Shown one piece after another: positions 1 to 11,843 of a stretch of 64,000 bases of DNA. The translations under genes and the position numbers were made by a program. The notes beneath the pieces were generated by a model. It was not told the DNA's origin, made no database searches, and saw nothing but the letters and a program-made list of their open reading frames with translations. Within the stretch, counting starts at the first letter, position 1, and each line of letters opens with the position of its first letter. The stretch comes from Marsupella aquatica (Eukaryota > Marchantiophyta), in NCBI GenBank assembly GCA_973895155.1, contig OZ316895.1, positions 10,416,001-10,480,000 on the forward strand, given 5' to 3'.

Positions 1-1786
1 TTTGCAGTGGGTTGCTTATGAGTTCCTCTCAACGCCAGAAATTCTGCCTATGGCAATATCGTTTGGGATCGTTATTGGGTCTGGAGAGACACAGTCCACA
101 TTAGAGGAAGGAAGCATAGTTGCAGGGGAAGTTCAAGATGCAGGTGAGGTCAAAGTGGAGGATGGGAAAGGGGAAGATACTCAGGGCATGCACCCTGCAG
201 AGGTTGCTCAAATCAGACCAGCACTAGCCAGTACTCTTGAGATAAGTTCTTCTGTGATTCTGCAGAGCCCACTCACGTCGCCTCTACGGGTATGTTCGCA
301 TTCTTTGTACTTTCTTGGCTTTCTCTTCTTTACCCTTCACTGCCAAAGTGGCCTTCAAGATCATACCTGTAGTATAATAACATGCATCTGAGGATATATG
401 TCTCCACGGACTACCACGTTTGGTCTGTTGAACTGACAGGGGAATGACGGAAGGAGAACTTTAATTGAGACAGTTATATTCAGAATATATGAAACTTGAA
501 TACCAAAGGTGCTGCAGGACTTACTTGCCAAATCTGACATTTTATTAATGTTTAATGTGCAGGTTAGCTATTTGCTGGGTTGGTCACTGCTCTTGACCCG
601 CCTCCAATCGTTAACAGCATTGTCACGCACAAGGGAGCTCCTAGTCCAATATGTACAAGATTCAGACATTTCGCCAACTTTGCTTGACTGCTTGTTCCAG
701 TACATCCCACAAGAGCAAAAATTGGGGACATCTGGTTCAAGACGAAGGAATCGGACAGCGAAAGTGGCAACGAGCAGTGCTGCAGCTTCTGCAACAAGGG
801 CAGCGGCAGCAGGATCTGTTGCCTTCGCAGTGGAAGGGGTGTGGCCCGTTCAGAAAGAGAGTCTGGTCACCCTGGCTGGGGCAATTTATGGTCTAATGCT
901 CTTGGTGTTGCCGGCCTGTGTTCGAATCTGGTTCACTGGTTTGCGTGACAAGTCCTTAGCTTCTGCAATTGAAGCATTTACAGCAACTCATTGCAGTCCC
1001 CAGCTTTTGGCTGATGAGTTCGCTCAGGTATGGGACTTCGTTCATAGATTATTCCTTTGCCATTGTTCACTCTGAGGAAGTAAGTAAATAGCCGCAACAA
1101 ACTGATTTGGCGAAGCCCTGAGCTTTATGGGTTTTGCGGACACTTCTGGGTTCTATCAGACTGAACAAAATTGAAGGAAAAAATTGTAAAGTAAATTGGC
1201 TGTCTTGTGCTTACTAGGTTCAAGCATCAGCTGTCAATGAGGAGAATTTATCCATCCGTTCAAACCGTACACTTCGAGAGGTTACAGCCATTTACCAAAA
1301 AGAGGAGGCAGGTATGGATATTGTTATCCGAATACCATCCTGCTATCCACTGCGCCCAGTTGAAGTTGAATGCACAAGGCGATTGGGAATAAATGAAACT
1401 CTCCTCCGAAAGTGGATTCTTTCCATGGCGGCTTTCCTTCGGAATCAGGTTTGTTTCCTGCAGTAGAAGGTTGTTTCTCTAATTTATGGTAAGGACGTTG
1501 GGATTGCTTGGAGCTGGAGGACTCCAGAAGCTATGCACTGACGTTAATGGTTTTGCAGAATGGAGCCGTAGCAGAGGCAGTTCAGATGTGGAAGAAAAAT
1601 GTCGATCGTGAGTTTGAAGGCGTAGAGGAATGCCCGATCTGCTATAGCATCATTCATACCTCCAACCACAGTTTACCGCGCCTTGCTTGTAAAACATGCC
1701 GACACAAATTTCATTCAGCCTGCCTCTACAAGTGGTTTTCTACCTCGCACCAATCAACTTGTCCACTCTGTAAATCGCCCTTCTGA
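1..1786 (+). CDS. LTN1: Listerin (LTN1) E3 ubiquitin ligase, C-terminal exons (5' partial)
   Basis: LTN1 is the RING E3 ligase that ubiquitinates stalled nascent chains on 60S subunits. Exons seen: about 8-289, 563-1027, 1218-1448 and 1559-1786 (stop TGA 1784-1786). All joins are phase 0 with GT/AG borders; the window opens on a likely acceptor (TTTGCAG, 1-7). The third exon and start of the fourth encode the RWD-like region ending in [16 protein letters not shown]. The last exon encodes [19 protein letters not shown] and the C-terminal RING variant, with Cys pairs CPIC, CKTC, a HKFHSAC core and CPLC, ending at SPF as in listerins. The protein continues upstream of the window, so the HEAT repeats are absent here. 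Identification rests on the very conserved RING tail and is firm; the first visible exon is poorly conserved and is assigned by reading frame. Confidence 0.93.
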
Positions 1787-4390
1787 AATAGCTGACACAT
1801 ACATCTGTCTGCCTCCTTAGTTATAACCGGCTTCTGAGTGTGTTATAGAATCGTCACGACTCACTCTTACTGAAAGCTACCATTGTCATCCCTGTGAGAG
1901 TCAAGACCACAGTGGCACAGTAAAAGCCTCCAATTTTGCCTTTTTGTGAGTTTCCAAATATACTGGGAACCGATTGTTTCCTACGAGTCAGCATAAAATC
2001 GCATAGATCTCTGAGAGCTGGAAGGACTGCAGGAAGAAATGTATTATGCTGAACCTTTCTGGTGGAAACCACACCTGTCATAAGGCGGTTCTGAGTACTT
2101 CTCAATAAAACTAGAATCTTTGGGATATTTTTTCACACCTCTATAAGAGGTCCAAGTTTTTGTAATTGGAAGTTCTGGTTTACGAGAATTTGGATAATTT
2201 CTCTTGGTATTTGTCCCGGGTCAGGTGCATCACTTAGCCTCGGGTGAAAGCAAGACTCTGTACAGCATCTGAGTTTACAAAGGAGACTGGATGTTAGAGG
2301 CGCACTGGTTCCAGAGTTTTGCATCTGGGATGGTATTAGGTTAGTCTATTTTCATCGTTTTGAATCTTGTCCCCCTCGAACATAATGTTAAGATGACATG
2401 TGGGTTTCTTTCTTCTTTGGGTTAATGGAAAGCATTAATTGATCGGCAGAATGTCAGAGGATACATGAGCATGGTGTCGTCGCTATTTCATCTTTGTTGG
2501 GAATTAGTTTTGCCCCCCAATTGGGCTCTACGGTAGGCTCTATGGGGCTACGAGATCACCAACTTCGCAAATGAGTACTCTCATTAGACTGTTCAGTAAC
2601 TCGTATTCTGCCTTTGCTTCGTCTCTGTACACTACTGAATTGCATATAATTATTAGCAATGATTCAAGGCCTCATTATTTTTATAACCTACTGGTCCTAC
2701 CCAATCGTTGCGTGTGACCAGTCTGTCTACATGTATGGTTGGAAAATGATGTCTGTGTTTCGAGAGTGGGTTGAATGAAGTTCCAAAAGCAGGGAAGAGG
2801 TCAATTTTTTTTTCTTGTCACTCTAGAAGATGAGAGGAACTATAGTGGGAGGTGCTTGCAATCTCTTGGGTGGCTTGTGCAAGTGCTTGTAAGTCTTGAG
2901 AGAGAGGGGAATGAATTGGTAGGGTTTCAAGTGGATTGAATCAATGCGGAGTGCCATGTACAAAGCATCCGTGGATATGCGGGGTGGCTCTTGCATGCAA
3001 TAGACCCGATTACAGGTTCCTGAACTCACAGATGCTCTGATTCTTGTCTCCTCTCCATCAGTATTGGGAGATTCTCTGTACTTGGGATGGTTTTCGAGAG
3101 ACCTTAATGAATAACGAAGCAACAAATGCAACGTCTTTCCTAACAGAACCAGCCCACTGAAATGATGGATGCTTTCACGCTAGGCTACTCTTCAACAACA
3201 CTGGGAGGTTCTTTGTACTTGGGATGAGTGTACAAGATGCTTTTATCAACAAAGCCCAGAACTAATCAATTCTCCTATGACAAGAAAGCAATGTATTTGT
3301 GTTCCACTGTATGACCCCAATCCTAAACTAGATTACAACGTTGGACGTTTTTTACCTGTGGTCGTAGTTTTAATTTGCTATGTTGTTTTCAGTGAGAAAA
3401 ATCAAAACCACAAAAAGAAGAAGCAACAGGACAAAACAAAATGCAATGCGGTGGCTAATGCAATGCAGTGCTGAATACTGCAGCAGCGACAACACAGCAA
3501 CAACCCGTGGCAAACGCCCCTGCGGTGAGCCCCTGTGGGGAGCCCTCCTATCATGCCTCCGCCAATATTTTGCTCGGGAGGCAGGCCCGAGGAGCGAGGC
3601 CCAATTGAGGCTCGACTATAAGTTAAGCCCAAGGAGCAGGAGGGAGGCAGGCCCAAGGAGCCCCGACGAGGAGCCAGGCCCGACTAGCAGGAGCAAGGGA
3701 GGAGCACAAGGAGGGAGGGAGGAGTTTCAAATTGCAAGGAGGGAGGAGCGAGGGAGCAGCCAGGCCCCACTCACGATGAGGGAGAGCTGACTCCCAACGA
3801 GGGAGCGCTGCCTGAACTAGCCGCGGCCCCGACTGCAGCCAACAACCGCCTCTCGCCTCCCTCCTGCAGCCCTTCGGTTTGCCCTCCGTGGCGCTCTGCC
3901 TCCCCCCTGGACTCCTTGCCGCCCGACCCTCCGGCCTCCCCTTGCCTTTGCCTGGACTCCTCCCTCCTCCTTGCTTCCCGACCCTCCGATGTGGTACCTG
4001 GACTCGCAGTCCAATGCCCTCGCATTCTGGCCCTTGCGGCACTTGGCCCTACTTTTCTTAACGACTAGCGACGGCCCAAGGACGACCTACACACGGGTTT
4101 TAGGTCCAGGCATTTTGACCACAAGTTTCAGGTCCAGATGCTTGCTTTAATTCTAACAGGCTTCATGAAACCGAGCCATCCCTGGACCTAAGTGAACTCA
4201 TCCCTATGGTTTCAACTCCCCGCTGAGCATCCGCCTTGCCGTGATCACTTGCCACCCCATTTAGAAGTCAAAAATGCATGGGTTTGGGGCCAAAATATTG
4301 GGACAAAATGTGGTCAGGGGGTGGTAGGTCCCCAAAAGTATATATGAGGGGACCATCTCCTCTCAAACATCCAGAGTTGCAAACCACACC
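1787..4390. other. Intergenic region after LTN1
   Basis: No gene is recognised. 1787 to about 2200 is probably LTN1 3' UTR. 3540-3780 is low-complexity purine-rich sequence built on repeated GGAGGCAGGCCC and AGGAG blocks, followed by a pyrimidine-rich stretch (3850-4000). Open frames here owe their length to skewed composition and carry no family signature. Confidence 0.5.
2104..2109 (+). promoter_or_regulatory. Candidate polyadenylation signal after LTN1
   Basis: AATAAA lies about 320 bases after the LTN1 stop codon. It is a single hexamer match in moderately AT-rich sequence, so it may be chance. Confidence 0.25.
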
Positions 4391-4431
4391 ACCACCCCAA
4401 GGGGACATGGTGTTGTCGAGTAAGGAGCTGA

Positions 4432-5400
4432 GTAAACTTGGATAAGGTTACCAAAGGGGTTCCATGGAAGGGGTAGGAAGAAGGTTTGTTGAAAAGTGGG
4501 CCGAGCAGTGCCGTTGCTCCAAGGGGTCTCGACATTGGGCGGCTGAAGTCCTGTAAGCGGCCACTCGGGGGTCTCACTATGTGGATGCCTCCTCCATCAC
4601 CTGAGACGTTTTTAGGCCTCAGACCCCCTAAAATGTAAGAATAAAAAAATAAATTTAACCCTTATAAAGTTGGAATACTCTTGGAATATTCCCAAAATTT
4701 GGTTAGAAAGACCCTTATGTTCTTATAAGTCTCAAAATTGAATTTAAAAGACCCTATTGTTCTTCTGAGAAAATTCTCAAGTCTTCCCTTCGAACCAATA
4801 AAACGACCCTATACTTCGGCCCACGTGATGTGACATTTTTGTGGAAGTGAAACCCTTGAGAGCGGCCATGGCAACTTTAGTTTAAAAGCTTAAAGTAACC
4901 AAAACTTTGGGTTCCCATTGGGGTTTCAGGATGCAAGGGGTAGGAAAAAGGACTGTTGAAAAGTAGGCCAAGCCATTCCGATTCTCCAAGGGGCCAAAGC
5001 TCAGACCCCTTGGAATGGGGCATGTAATTTTGAATGACTAAATTGAGCTTGGAATGGGGCATGTAAATTTGAATGACTAACAATATATGTGCATTGGATG
5101 TAGACTTGGGGGTCTCACTATATGGAGGCCTCTCCATCACATGTGACGGTTTTAGGTCTCAAGCCCCCTAAAATGTAAGAAAAAATATTAATTTTTCTAC
5201 CCCTATAAAGTTAGAATATTCCAAAATTTTCATTAGAAGGACCCTAATGTTCTTATAAGTCTCAAAAATGGATTTAAAAGACCTTACTGTTCTTTTGAGA
5301 AAATTAGCAAGTCTTCCCTTTGAACCAATAAAATGACCCTATCCTTCGTCGCATGTGATGTGCCATTTTTGTGGAAGTCAAACCCCCGAGGATGCAGACA
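4432..5400. repeat. Tandem pair of a dispersed repeat of about 470 bp
   Basis: Two adjacent diverged copies, roughly 4432-4885 and 4886-5400. Shared blocks in order: GGGGTAGGAA..GGTTGTTGAAAAGT-like, TCTCCAAGGGG, GGGGGTCTCACTAT, CCCCCTAAAATGTAAG, ATAAAGTT.GAATA, GTTCTTATAAGTCTCAAAA and CAAGTCTTCCCTT.GAACCA. A third copy lies inverted at 32865-33175. The repeat has no coding capacity and may be an LTR or non-autonomous element; the ends were not resolved. Confidence 0.6.
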
Positions 5401-6660
5401 ACGGATGGATGAGACTATGGAATAGGCTATGGAGTAATTAGGGGGTTCTTTTGCTGAGGGGACGGTCGCCAACATGCCTCCTCACGACCAGGTATTGGCG
5501 GCTTGAGGTGAGGGGTACGCCAAAAACAAAGACTCCATAAATCAAAGGCGTCGGGAGAGGTGAGCTCAACATTAGCAACAACAAAATGGGGTGCCTGGGA
5601 ATAATGGAGGGGCTGCCAGGGCCCCAATTGATGGGGTTTGGGGATAAGTGAGCGCTCAACCAAACTTGGTTGGGCACGCCAAGAGTGGGAGACAACTTCA
5701 TCATGAGGCCAGGCTTGGGGTCAAGGGCAAGCATTGAAATGACCTCGTGCCATTTCCAATAGTTGTGTCGGTGATCCAAGCACATTGGTCCTTCAACCCA
5801 TGGCTCCCTGTGACCCACATGTATTTTATGAAGGATGGCTCATTAAAGGTGCTTTGGATGAAAGTGGGATTGATCATCCTCCATTGGAGTTACCTACCAA
5901 CACATCCTATGAGGCAGCATCACATGTTCAGCCGAAACCTTGCCTAAGCTATGATGAGGAGTGGCTTATCACCGAGGCACTAGATGATGGGGGTATTGAA
6001 TGTCCTTTGGCCCTCACTCCGAGTAAAAGAAGTGACCCCCCTGCGATCGAGACCCATTCCCTCTTACCCCTTGTTATTTCCATTTTTCTATAAAAGTTCC
6101 CTTGTTACCAGTAATAATTAGAATTATTAGTTTCAAATGAATAAAATAATCCCTCTGAGCGTTCACACGTCCTCCTATATTAGTTAACACTGAGAGCCCA
6201 GGGAATGTCCTCCTGCAAGAACCAGTGCACCCAGTGCACTCAAGCTCATTTGTTTGATGAGGAGTGGCTCGAGGAGTGGCTCGGTTTGATGAACAAGAAT
6301 TATAAGACAGTGAGGAAGATTATCTCAACGATGGGGATGGTGAATTCAACACTTTTGTCAAGGGTACCTTGGAGTGTCAAAAGGAGAAAGGGAACCGGAT
6401 GTAGTGCCCGATGTTGCGTCTGACGTGGAGAGTTTGGCAGTTGCACTAGTCACACTTGTGCTGTGGAGCGAAGAAGAAATAGCGCGACAAAGACGGAGGG
6501 CACAACAAATGAGTCGTCTTCCCAAGGCACGAAGGGCATTGGATCCTCACTTGGCCCGACATTGTTTGGTGCGTATGGACGTGGTTTGCTGCACATGTGG
6601 GGCACTTCATTGGCTCAAGGAATGCAAAAAGGGCACCAAAAACAGTCCCATTTTTAGTGT
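5401..6660 (+). other. Decayed coding-like sequence with a repeated DEEWL motif
   Basis: No intact gene. Plus-strand frames at 5785-6093 and 6205-6423 encode a recurring element: YEGWLIKGALDESGID, then YDEEWLITEALDDGGIE, then FDEEWLEEWL. This looks like an internally repeated protein broken by stops. I do not recognise the family; a retroelement gag/linker or a decayed plant gene are both possible. Confidence 0.3.
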
Positions 6661-6670
6661 CCGTTGCATA

Positions 6671-6862
6671 TTTTTTCTCAACAACCTCTTGGCCAACATG
6701 ACATCTTGGCCGACACGACATCTTTTTTCTCAACGATGTCTTGGATGACACGATATTTTTTTTCTCAACGATGTCTTGGCCGACACTACATTTTTTTTCT
6801 CGTCGACCTCTTGACATCTTTCTTCTCAACTACATCTTGGTCTACATTACATCTTTTGTGCA
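6671..6862. repeat. Minisatellite, unit about 40-45 bp
   Basis: Five imperfect units centred on TTTTTTCTCAACGATGTCTTGG and GACACGACATCTT, including 6726-6749, 6755-6782 and 6790-6812. Strand asymmetry (T-rich top strand) is marked. No gene is present; open frames across it simply read the repeat. Confidence 0.6.
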
Positions 6863-6869
6863 ATGCCCT

Positions 6870-7660
6870 GGATTGAGCTAGTCAAATAGAATGGGATACG
6901 TAGTGCAACGTCCGTCTAGAATGAGATTTTTTCATTCCAGAAAGACAGTTTCGTGAGAAGTGGAAGCTCGGATGTTTGGGTCATGTCTTTAGTCAAGTTC
7001 ATTCTCTCGATCATTCTCTGTCATGTTCAGCAATGCATCGAAGTCACAGGCTGATACTTGTATAATTCATCGAGCTGTAGGTCAATGGCGTAGGTTGTTT
7101 GCGTACGGGATAGGATCCTCCCATTGATTTTTGGGCCTTGAGCAATCCCTTTGCATTCCGTTCAGTAAGACAGAATACAAGATTTGTAGGACTTTACTGA
7201 AGCCATTCGTTGTGGAATTTATGGCATTCGGCAATGGAATTCACGAATCTGTAACCTACACAAGTCTGAAGAAATAATTTTCTCAGGTTGAAATTGAAGA
7301 CACTTTTGAAAATGTATTCAATTCTGCCGATGGAACTCATGCAGAAAGTCCGATCTAGCGTTCTGACGTAGCATCTGTGTACTGTAGAAGTTCGACGCCG
7401 AGCACATTTGAATAATTTTGTTGAGCAATCTGCTCTCAAGCAGTTCGGCACTTCGGCTGCTTGCATGCCTGCCTGTGCACGCGAAGCCACCCTTTCAGCA
7501 GCGCCGGTGTGTGCCGCATTCTTCCACTTACTGTGTGTGAGATAATCATACAACCTTTGCAGCACAATCGAACCCATCTCGTAGAGCAACGCCTGATTGA
7601 AATACTCCTTGTCTGGGCAATACTCTATGAGCCAAGTTGCATGTGGGCGGCTTTAGTTTT
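6870..7660. other. Intergenic, nothing recognised
   Basis: Mixed-composition sequence without splice-consistent coding potential or recognisable repeats. Confidence 0.4.
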
Positions 7661-7666
7661 CGGGCA

Positions 7667-7800
7667 CTCAATTTCACACAGATGGCAGTAAAAATGTAGT
7701 CTGAGAATTTTGTGGAGAAATCTCCTCGCCAATTTCACAGATGGCAGTAAAGTATTGACTGAGAATTTTGTGGATAAACCTCCTTGTCACGCATAGCTCA
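7667..7800. repeat. Direct duplication, unit about 61 bp
   Basis: The block CAATTTCACA..GATGGCAGTAAA followed by CTGAGAATTTTGTGGA occurs twice in succession (about 7671-7730 and 7731-7790). A related block with ATTGACTCAGAATATCGTGGATAA sits at about 11173-11215, so it belongs to a dispersed family. Confidence 0.55.
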
Positions 7801-7877
7801 TGGCATACAAGTGGTCAACCAAAGGCAAGAAACTGAGATATATCCCTTGAAGTCATAACTAAACAGAAACCAGGGAA

Positions 7878-8072
7878 AACAAGAGGGATAGCAAGAGCGA
7901 TTGTGCGACAAAACAGTCAGAACAAGAGGGACAGCAAGAGAAATCGTGCAGCTCAAGCCGAGGGATAGCAAGAGAGCTTGTGCGACAAAACCACTCAAAA
8001 CAAGAGGCACAGCAAGAGGGAGTGTGCAGCTCACGCCGAGGGACAGCAAGAGAGATTGTGTGGCTCACACTT
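7878..8072. repeat. Minisatellite, composite unit about 78 bp
   Basis: AACAAGAGG.ACAGCAAGAG, TGTGCAGCTCA.GCCGAGGGA and AGCAAGAGAG.TTGTGCGACA alternate over two and a half units. Each unit itself contains two related halves sharing AGCAAGAG..TTGTG. Confidence 0.6.
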
Positions 8073-8860
8073 AGTTAGCAAGATCACAGATACTCTTGAG
8101 AATCTAGATCTTAGGGAGTGCAAAGAGTGGATAATTTAGATGCCACATGCAAGTTAGCTCCAAGCCACTCAGCGCAAACAACAACGCAATGATGGTGTAC
8201 CGCGTCACCAACAAAATCAAGATCATTCTGCACCGCGACTTCCCTGGAGACCTACCGTAGACGTGCGACCTATAATAGAGATAGGCCTAACAGTAAAGAG
8301 AAGATTGCGGCGTAGTAAAGATGTCTGTTGCCGTATCATCAGATCTGTATCTCTGTACTTCTCTAAGTGACTGCTTAATTTATTAATTTTGTCGCTCTAG
8401 AGCAGTTCTTCAATCAATCAATCTCGTTGGTTTCAACTTCGTAGCTCAGTGTCACCAGACAGGAATCCTTCCGCTTCCGTGACGTTTGCAGTTTGTCGTT
8501 GATTCTTCATCCCCATTCCATTTGCATCATAAATTTACAAGAGTCCCCGACTTTGCCAATTGGAGGAGCGTGACACCTGACCTTGAGATTATTCCTCATA
8601 TAGCCTTTCCTTCAACGCAGTACCGGAGAACTGTACCGGTGAACTGTACCGGGATACCGGTAACTGCAGTCCTGATCGTACATGTACGAACGTTGACGCG
8701 AACGTCATGCACAGAAAAGTATAGAACCGTATACCGTAATATGTACGTTTTAGGTTATAGTACGATTGACGTTTCAGATTCTCATAGTCTGTTTCCACTG
8801 GGTTATAACCATGTGGAGCTGATCTCACATGACCAGCAATTATTTAGCTGAGCACGAATC
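8073..8860. other. Intergenic, nothing firmly recognised
   Basis: 8620-8670 holds a short cluster of ACTGTACCGG / ATACCGG repeats. The remainder shows no gene. Confidence 0.35.
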
Positions 8861-8865
8861 AGATC

Positions 8866-9290
8866 TGGGCTAGAATTTCTCGAGCATGTGCGCAATCAGC
8901 GAAGCATAGGCCCTCTGCTAATCTTACCTGAACATCTGTCGTTGAGCATCAGTTCTTGGCTATAATTAATCGATTATGAGCGCACTACTAATCTTACCTA
9001 ACAATTTTCGTTAATTAAAAAAGACCACTTGACTAAATGTGTTGGGTCCTTGTGTGTGGCCTGTGACCTATTTGGGGTCAGGCCTGTTTACTCCCTGAAT
9101 TATTGGGTTTTACTTGTCATGTAAGTAAAGTATTCCCTTCAGCATCGAAAAAAAACCATCTGTCTTTGAGCATCAGCCATTGGCTAGAATTAATTGGGGA
9201 TGGGCCATTACTAATGTACCTGAACATCCGTCGTTGAGCATTGGTGGTTGGCTAGAATTAATCGAGCATAGGCGCAGTACTATAATTAAG
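8866..9290. repeat. Four-unit tandem repeat interrupted by a retroposon tail
   Basis: Units begin at GGCTAGAATT / GGCTATAATTAATCGA (about 8869, 8957, 9181, 9250) and contain CTAAT.TTACCTGAACATC.GTCGTTGAGCAT. The array is split at about 9017-9156 by unrelated sequence ending in an A-run, which resembles the 3' end found at 23330. Confidence 0.5.
9020..9156 (+). mobile_element. Possible 5'-truncated LINE 3' end
   Basis: It ends with TTGGGTTTTACTTG..AAGTAAAGTATTCCCTTC and an A-run at 9148-9155. The same order (TTGGGTTTCC, TTGTACAAGTAAAGTGCTCC, TTTCAAGAAAAAA) is at 23288-23336. Shared 3' sequence plus a poly(A) tail is typical of non-LTR retroposons. No ORF remains. Confidence 0.35.
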
Positions 9291-10300
9291 TGAAAGTCTA
9301 TCTTGAGCAAGGGCTCTTCGCTTATTGGTCGAGGATGGGTCCAATTATCCAAGTTTGGGTCGACTATGAAAATTACCTGAAGTCTCTTGTTGAGCACATA
9401 TGTGTCCAGATGGATATATCTAGTCTCTTATATATATATAGTAAATTTCCTCTTAGAGGGCATTATGGAATATTTTGCCGTGAAAAATGAGAGCTTCAGC
9501 TCAAGGGACCCGTATTGTTCCCTAAACAGGAACTTACTACACTTAAACCACAGCTGGCTTCAAAGAGCACTAGGTACACATACGAGATACCGATGCACAG
9601 GATCCATATTTCACTATTACCAGTAATTTTGCCCCAAAATTATGGAGCATATTTGCACCTTAAAGGAAAGAAGTGCATGAAATTATGGGTAAAGGGGACA
9701 AGTCTTGGACACTTCCAGGTTATATATAGGCAATTGTGGTTTAAAGCCTTGAGAACAATTTAATTTCTCTAAATTGAGTATAAGTAGAGTAAGGTTTTCC
9801 TAAAGAGGTGATTGGGACCTTGACTGGGGCATTCTGGGGCATTTTGCCCCCATAATACCCTGAAAAATGCAAAGTGAAATTTCACAAAAGGCACTAAGTG
9901 TCACTTATTCCTACTTAGATAAGATTTGTCAAGGTGACTAATATTTTACTTTGTGTCAAACAGGGAAAGTGAATTTATGACATTTAGACTAAGAAATATT
10001 CTGAGCATTTCCTGCTCTCATGATTCATAGACACAAAGCATGGATGGACTAATTCAGATATTTTTTAGTAGGATGTGGGGGTCATCCAGAGCATATGCAC
10101 AAATCTCATTTCCCACCAAGCTTAGCTTTGGTCAGAGAGGAGACAGTAAGAAAGTTTTTATATAAACTTTACAGACTCCTTTTGAAGTTAGATTCTCCTA
10201 GATTTCAAGAGAGTAATCAGCTTATGGTTGTTGAAGTCGGACGCTAATGGGACCTTAATGTAAACATCTTTGTCAACTTTTGCCACAACTAGCAATATCT
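9291..10300. other. Intergenic AT-rich, nothing recognised
   Basis: Short frames only, with no motif that I can assign. Confidence 0.4.
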
Positions 10301-10309
10301 TTTGGAAAC

Positions 10310-10500
10310 AGTTGTCCACTAAAGCAACCGCTGCAATGCTGATGGGACTTGGTAAAAGTTTAACAAATATTTACCTCTAAAAAAACCGGTGCAATGCTAA
10401 TGCGACCTGGAAAATATAATATTTGCCGAAACTAGCAAACGTTTTGCGCAAAAGTTGCCCCATTAAAGAACGCTGCAGTGGTACCCCCATGGAACCTAGA
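10310..10500. repeat. Degenerate repeats (AAC/G-CTGCAATGCTGATGGGACTTG)
   Basis: CCGCTGCAATGCTGATGGGACTTGG (10329-10353) and CCGGTGCAATGCTAATGCGACCTGG (10387-10411) are clear copies of one unit. ACGCTGCAGTGGTA..ATGGAACCT (10471 on) is a third, weaker copy. The unit is about 60-80 bp. Confidence 0.5.
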
Positions 10501-10849
10501 CGGCATATTTTGTAAACTGGATTGCGTTACGTCGCTTTGGTCATAGTCGTGGTCATGAGGGAGGGTCAAGGATGAACACTACAAATAATAAGTTGGCGGT
10601 CATTGTTTCGTTGTGATACGGACGAAAAGAATTCGAAAGGAAGGACTCAAATACACCTACTGAGGTGCTGCACATGTGGGGAGTGGCTTGATGTGTCATT
10701 TTGTTATCATTACATGAACAATTTCGTGTAAGTGTTCGCTAGTCATACTGAGGAATGCACATGTTCATGTGGACAGGTAACGGAGATTCTGTTAAAATCT
10801 AGACCTTAGAATAGGGTAGACATTAAAAGGTGAACGGTAAACTCTAGGC

Positions 10850-11110
10850 TCAACTTAGAGTATTAAATGCTAATTTAATATAACTTAAACATAAGGATAA
10901 AAATAATATATTCTAACAAGGAGTTGGTAAGATAAAAAAAATAGACCTCAAGAGGGAGTTTAGAAACATGAAATGAAAACACTAAGAAGGGGGGGGGCGG
11001 GAATCTCAAAGTCAAATAATACATAAGATGCACCTTGTTTAAGGCAAATTGAAATAAAAATACATATCAAAAACCTCAGTAAGACAAAGTAACCTGAGTA
11101 AGCTCTCAGA
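10850..11110. repeat. Dispersed repeat, copy 1 (partner at 19270-19555)
   Basis: Shares with 19270-19555 the order: AT-rich start, GAG.GGG..TC, AAAGTC.AA.AAT, AAATACAT and TAACCTGAGTA.GCTCTC..ACAAGGTAAC. In both places a SINE of the same family lies just downstream. Confidence 0.45.
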
Positions 11111-11416
11111 CAAGGTAACTAGCATGTGAGGGGCCCTATGTCTTCTGGGCCCCTTTTTGTGCACATGGCATAAAAATATTGACTCAGAATATCGTGGATA
11201 ATCCTCTTCGTCAGGCAGGGCTTATGCCATAAAAAAATGGACAATCCAAAGCTGGCCGTTTGCAGATTTTGACAACACTTGTCCTGCCATGGGTTTTGTT
11301 GGCTGAACTATGTTCAGCTATGTGATGGGGGCCCCCCAAAAGCCCCCAAGATCCTTTTGTCAAACATATATACTGACTGCAATACTGGATTTCCCTTGTT
11401 CTAATGAGACCAAAAC

Positions 11417-11774
11417 AAAATACAATAACTAATTGGCTTAGGTCAATTGGCTAGGGGATTTGCCTGGAACTGAGAGGTCCCAGGTTCAATCCCCCCTCCA
11501 TACACTGGGGTGTGGAGGGTATTTGTGTGTGGGTGGGATGGGTTTTGTGGGTAGTGGATTGGAGTTCTGATTATCTGCTCGGCCCCTGGTCGTCCACTTT
11601 GTGGCCCTGATTTAATCCTCTCTCCTTCCTGGTGCGGGTCCCTATCGGATCCGTTGGGGCTCACCCTGGTCTGGGTTCCCTACAGAAAAACTGTCACATT
11701 TGGATGGGGGGAGTCTAATTGTATTTCCTCCCCATTTCCGTTCAAGACAAAAATAAAAATAAAAAATACAATAA
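11417..11774 (+). mobile_element. tRNA-derived SINE with 12-bp target-site duplication
   Basis: The body is 11429-11762. The pol III A box is TGGCTTAGGTCAATTGG (11434-11450) and the B box GGTTCAATCCC (11483-11493), at tRNA-like spacing. The body runs through GGCCCCTGG.CGTCCACTTTG and ends in an A-rich tail with AAAAATAAAAATAAAAA. The perfect direct repeat AAAATACAATAA flanks it (11417-11428 and 11763-11774), partly ambiguous with the tail. A second copy is at 19565-19895. No open frame is expected. Confidence 0.8.
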
Positions 11775-11843
11775 TGTATTTCATATAGTATTTTTATTCA
11801 GACAAAATCATAATGGCTTACGTAGACAGAAGAAAGAGATGAA

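Noticed and set aside
3623-4042. Long minus-strand frame of 139 codons
   Set aside because: It lies in GC-rich, low-complexity GGGAGG-type sequence with several overlapping frames open at once; composition explains the length.
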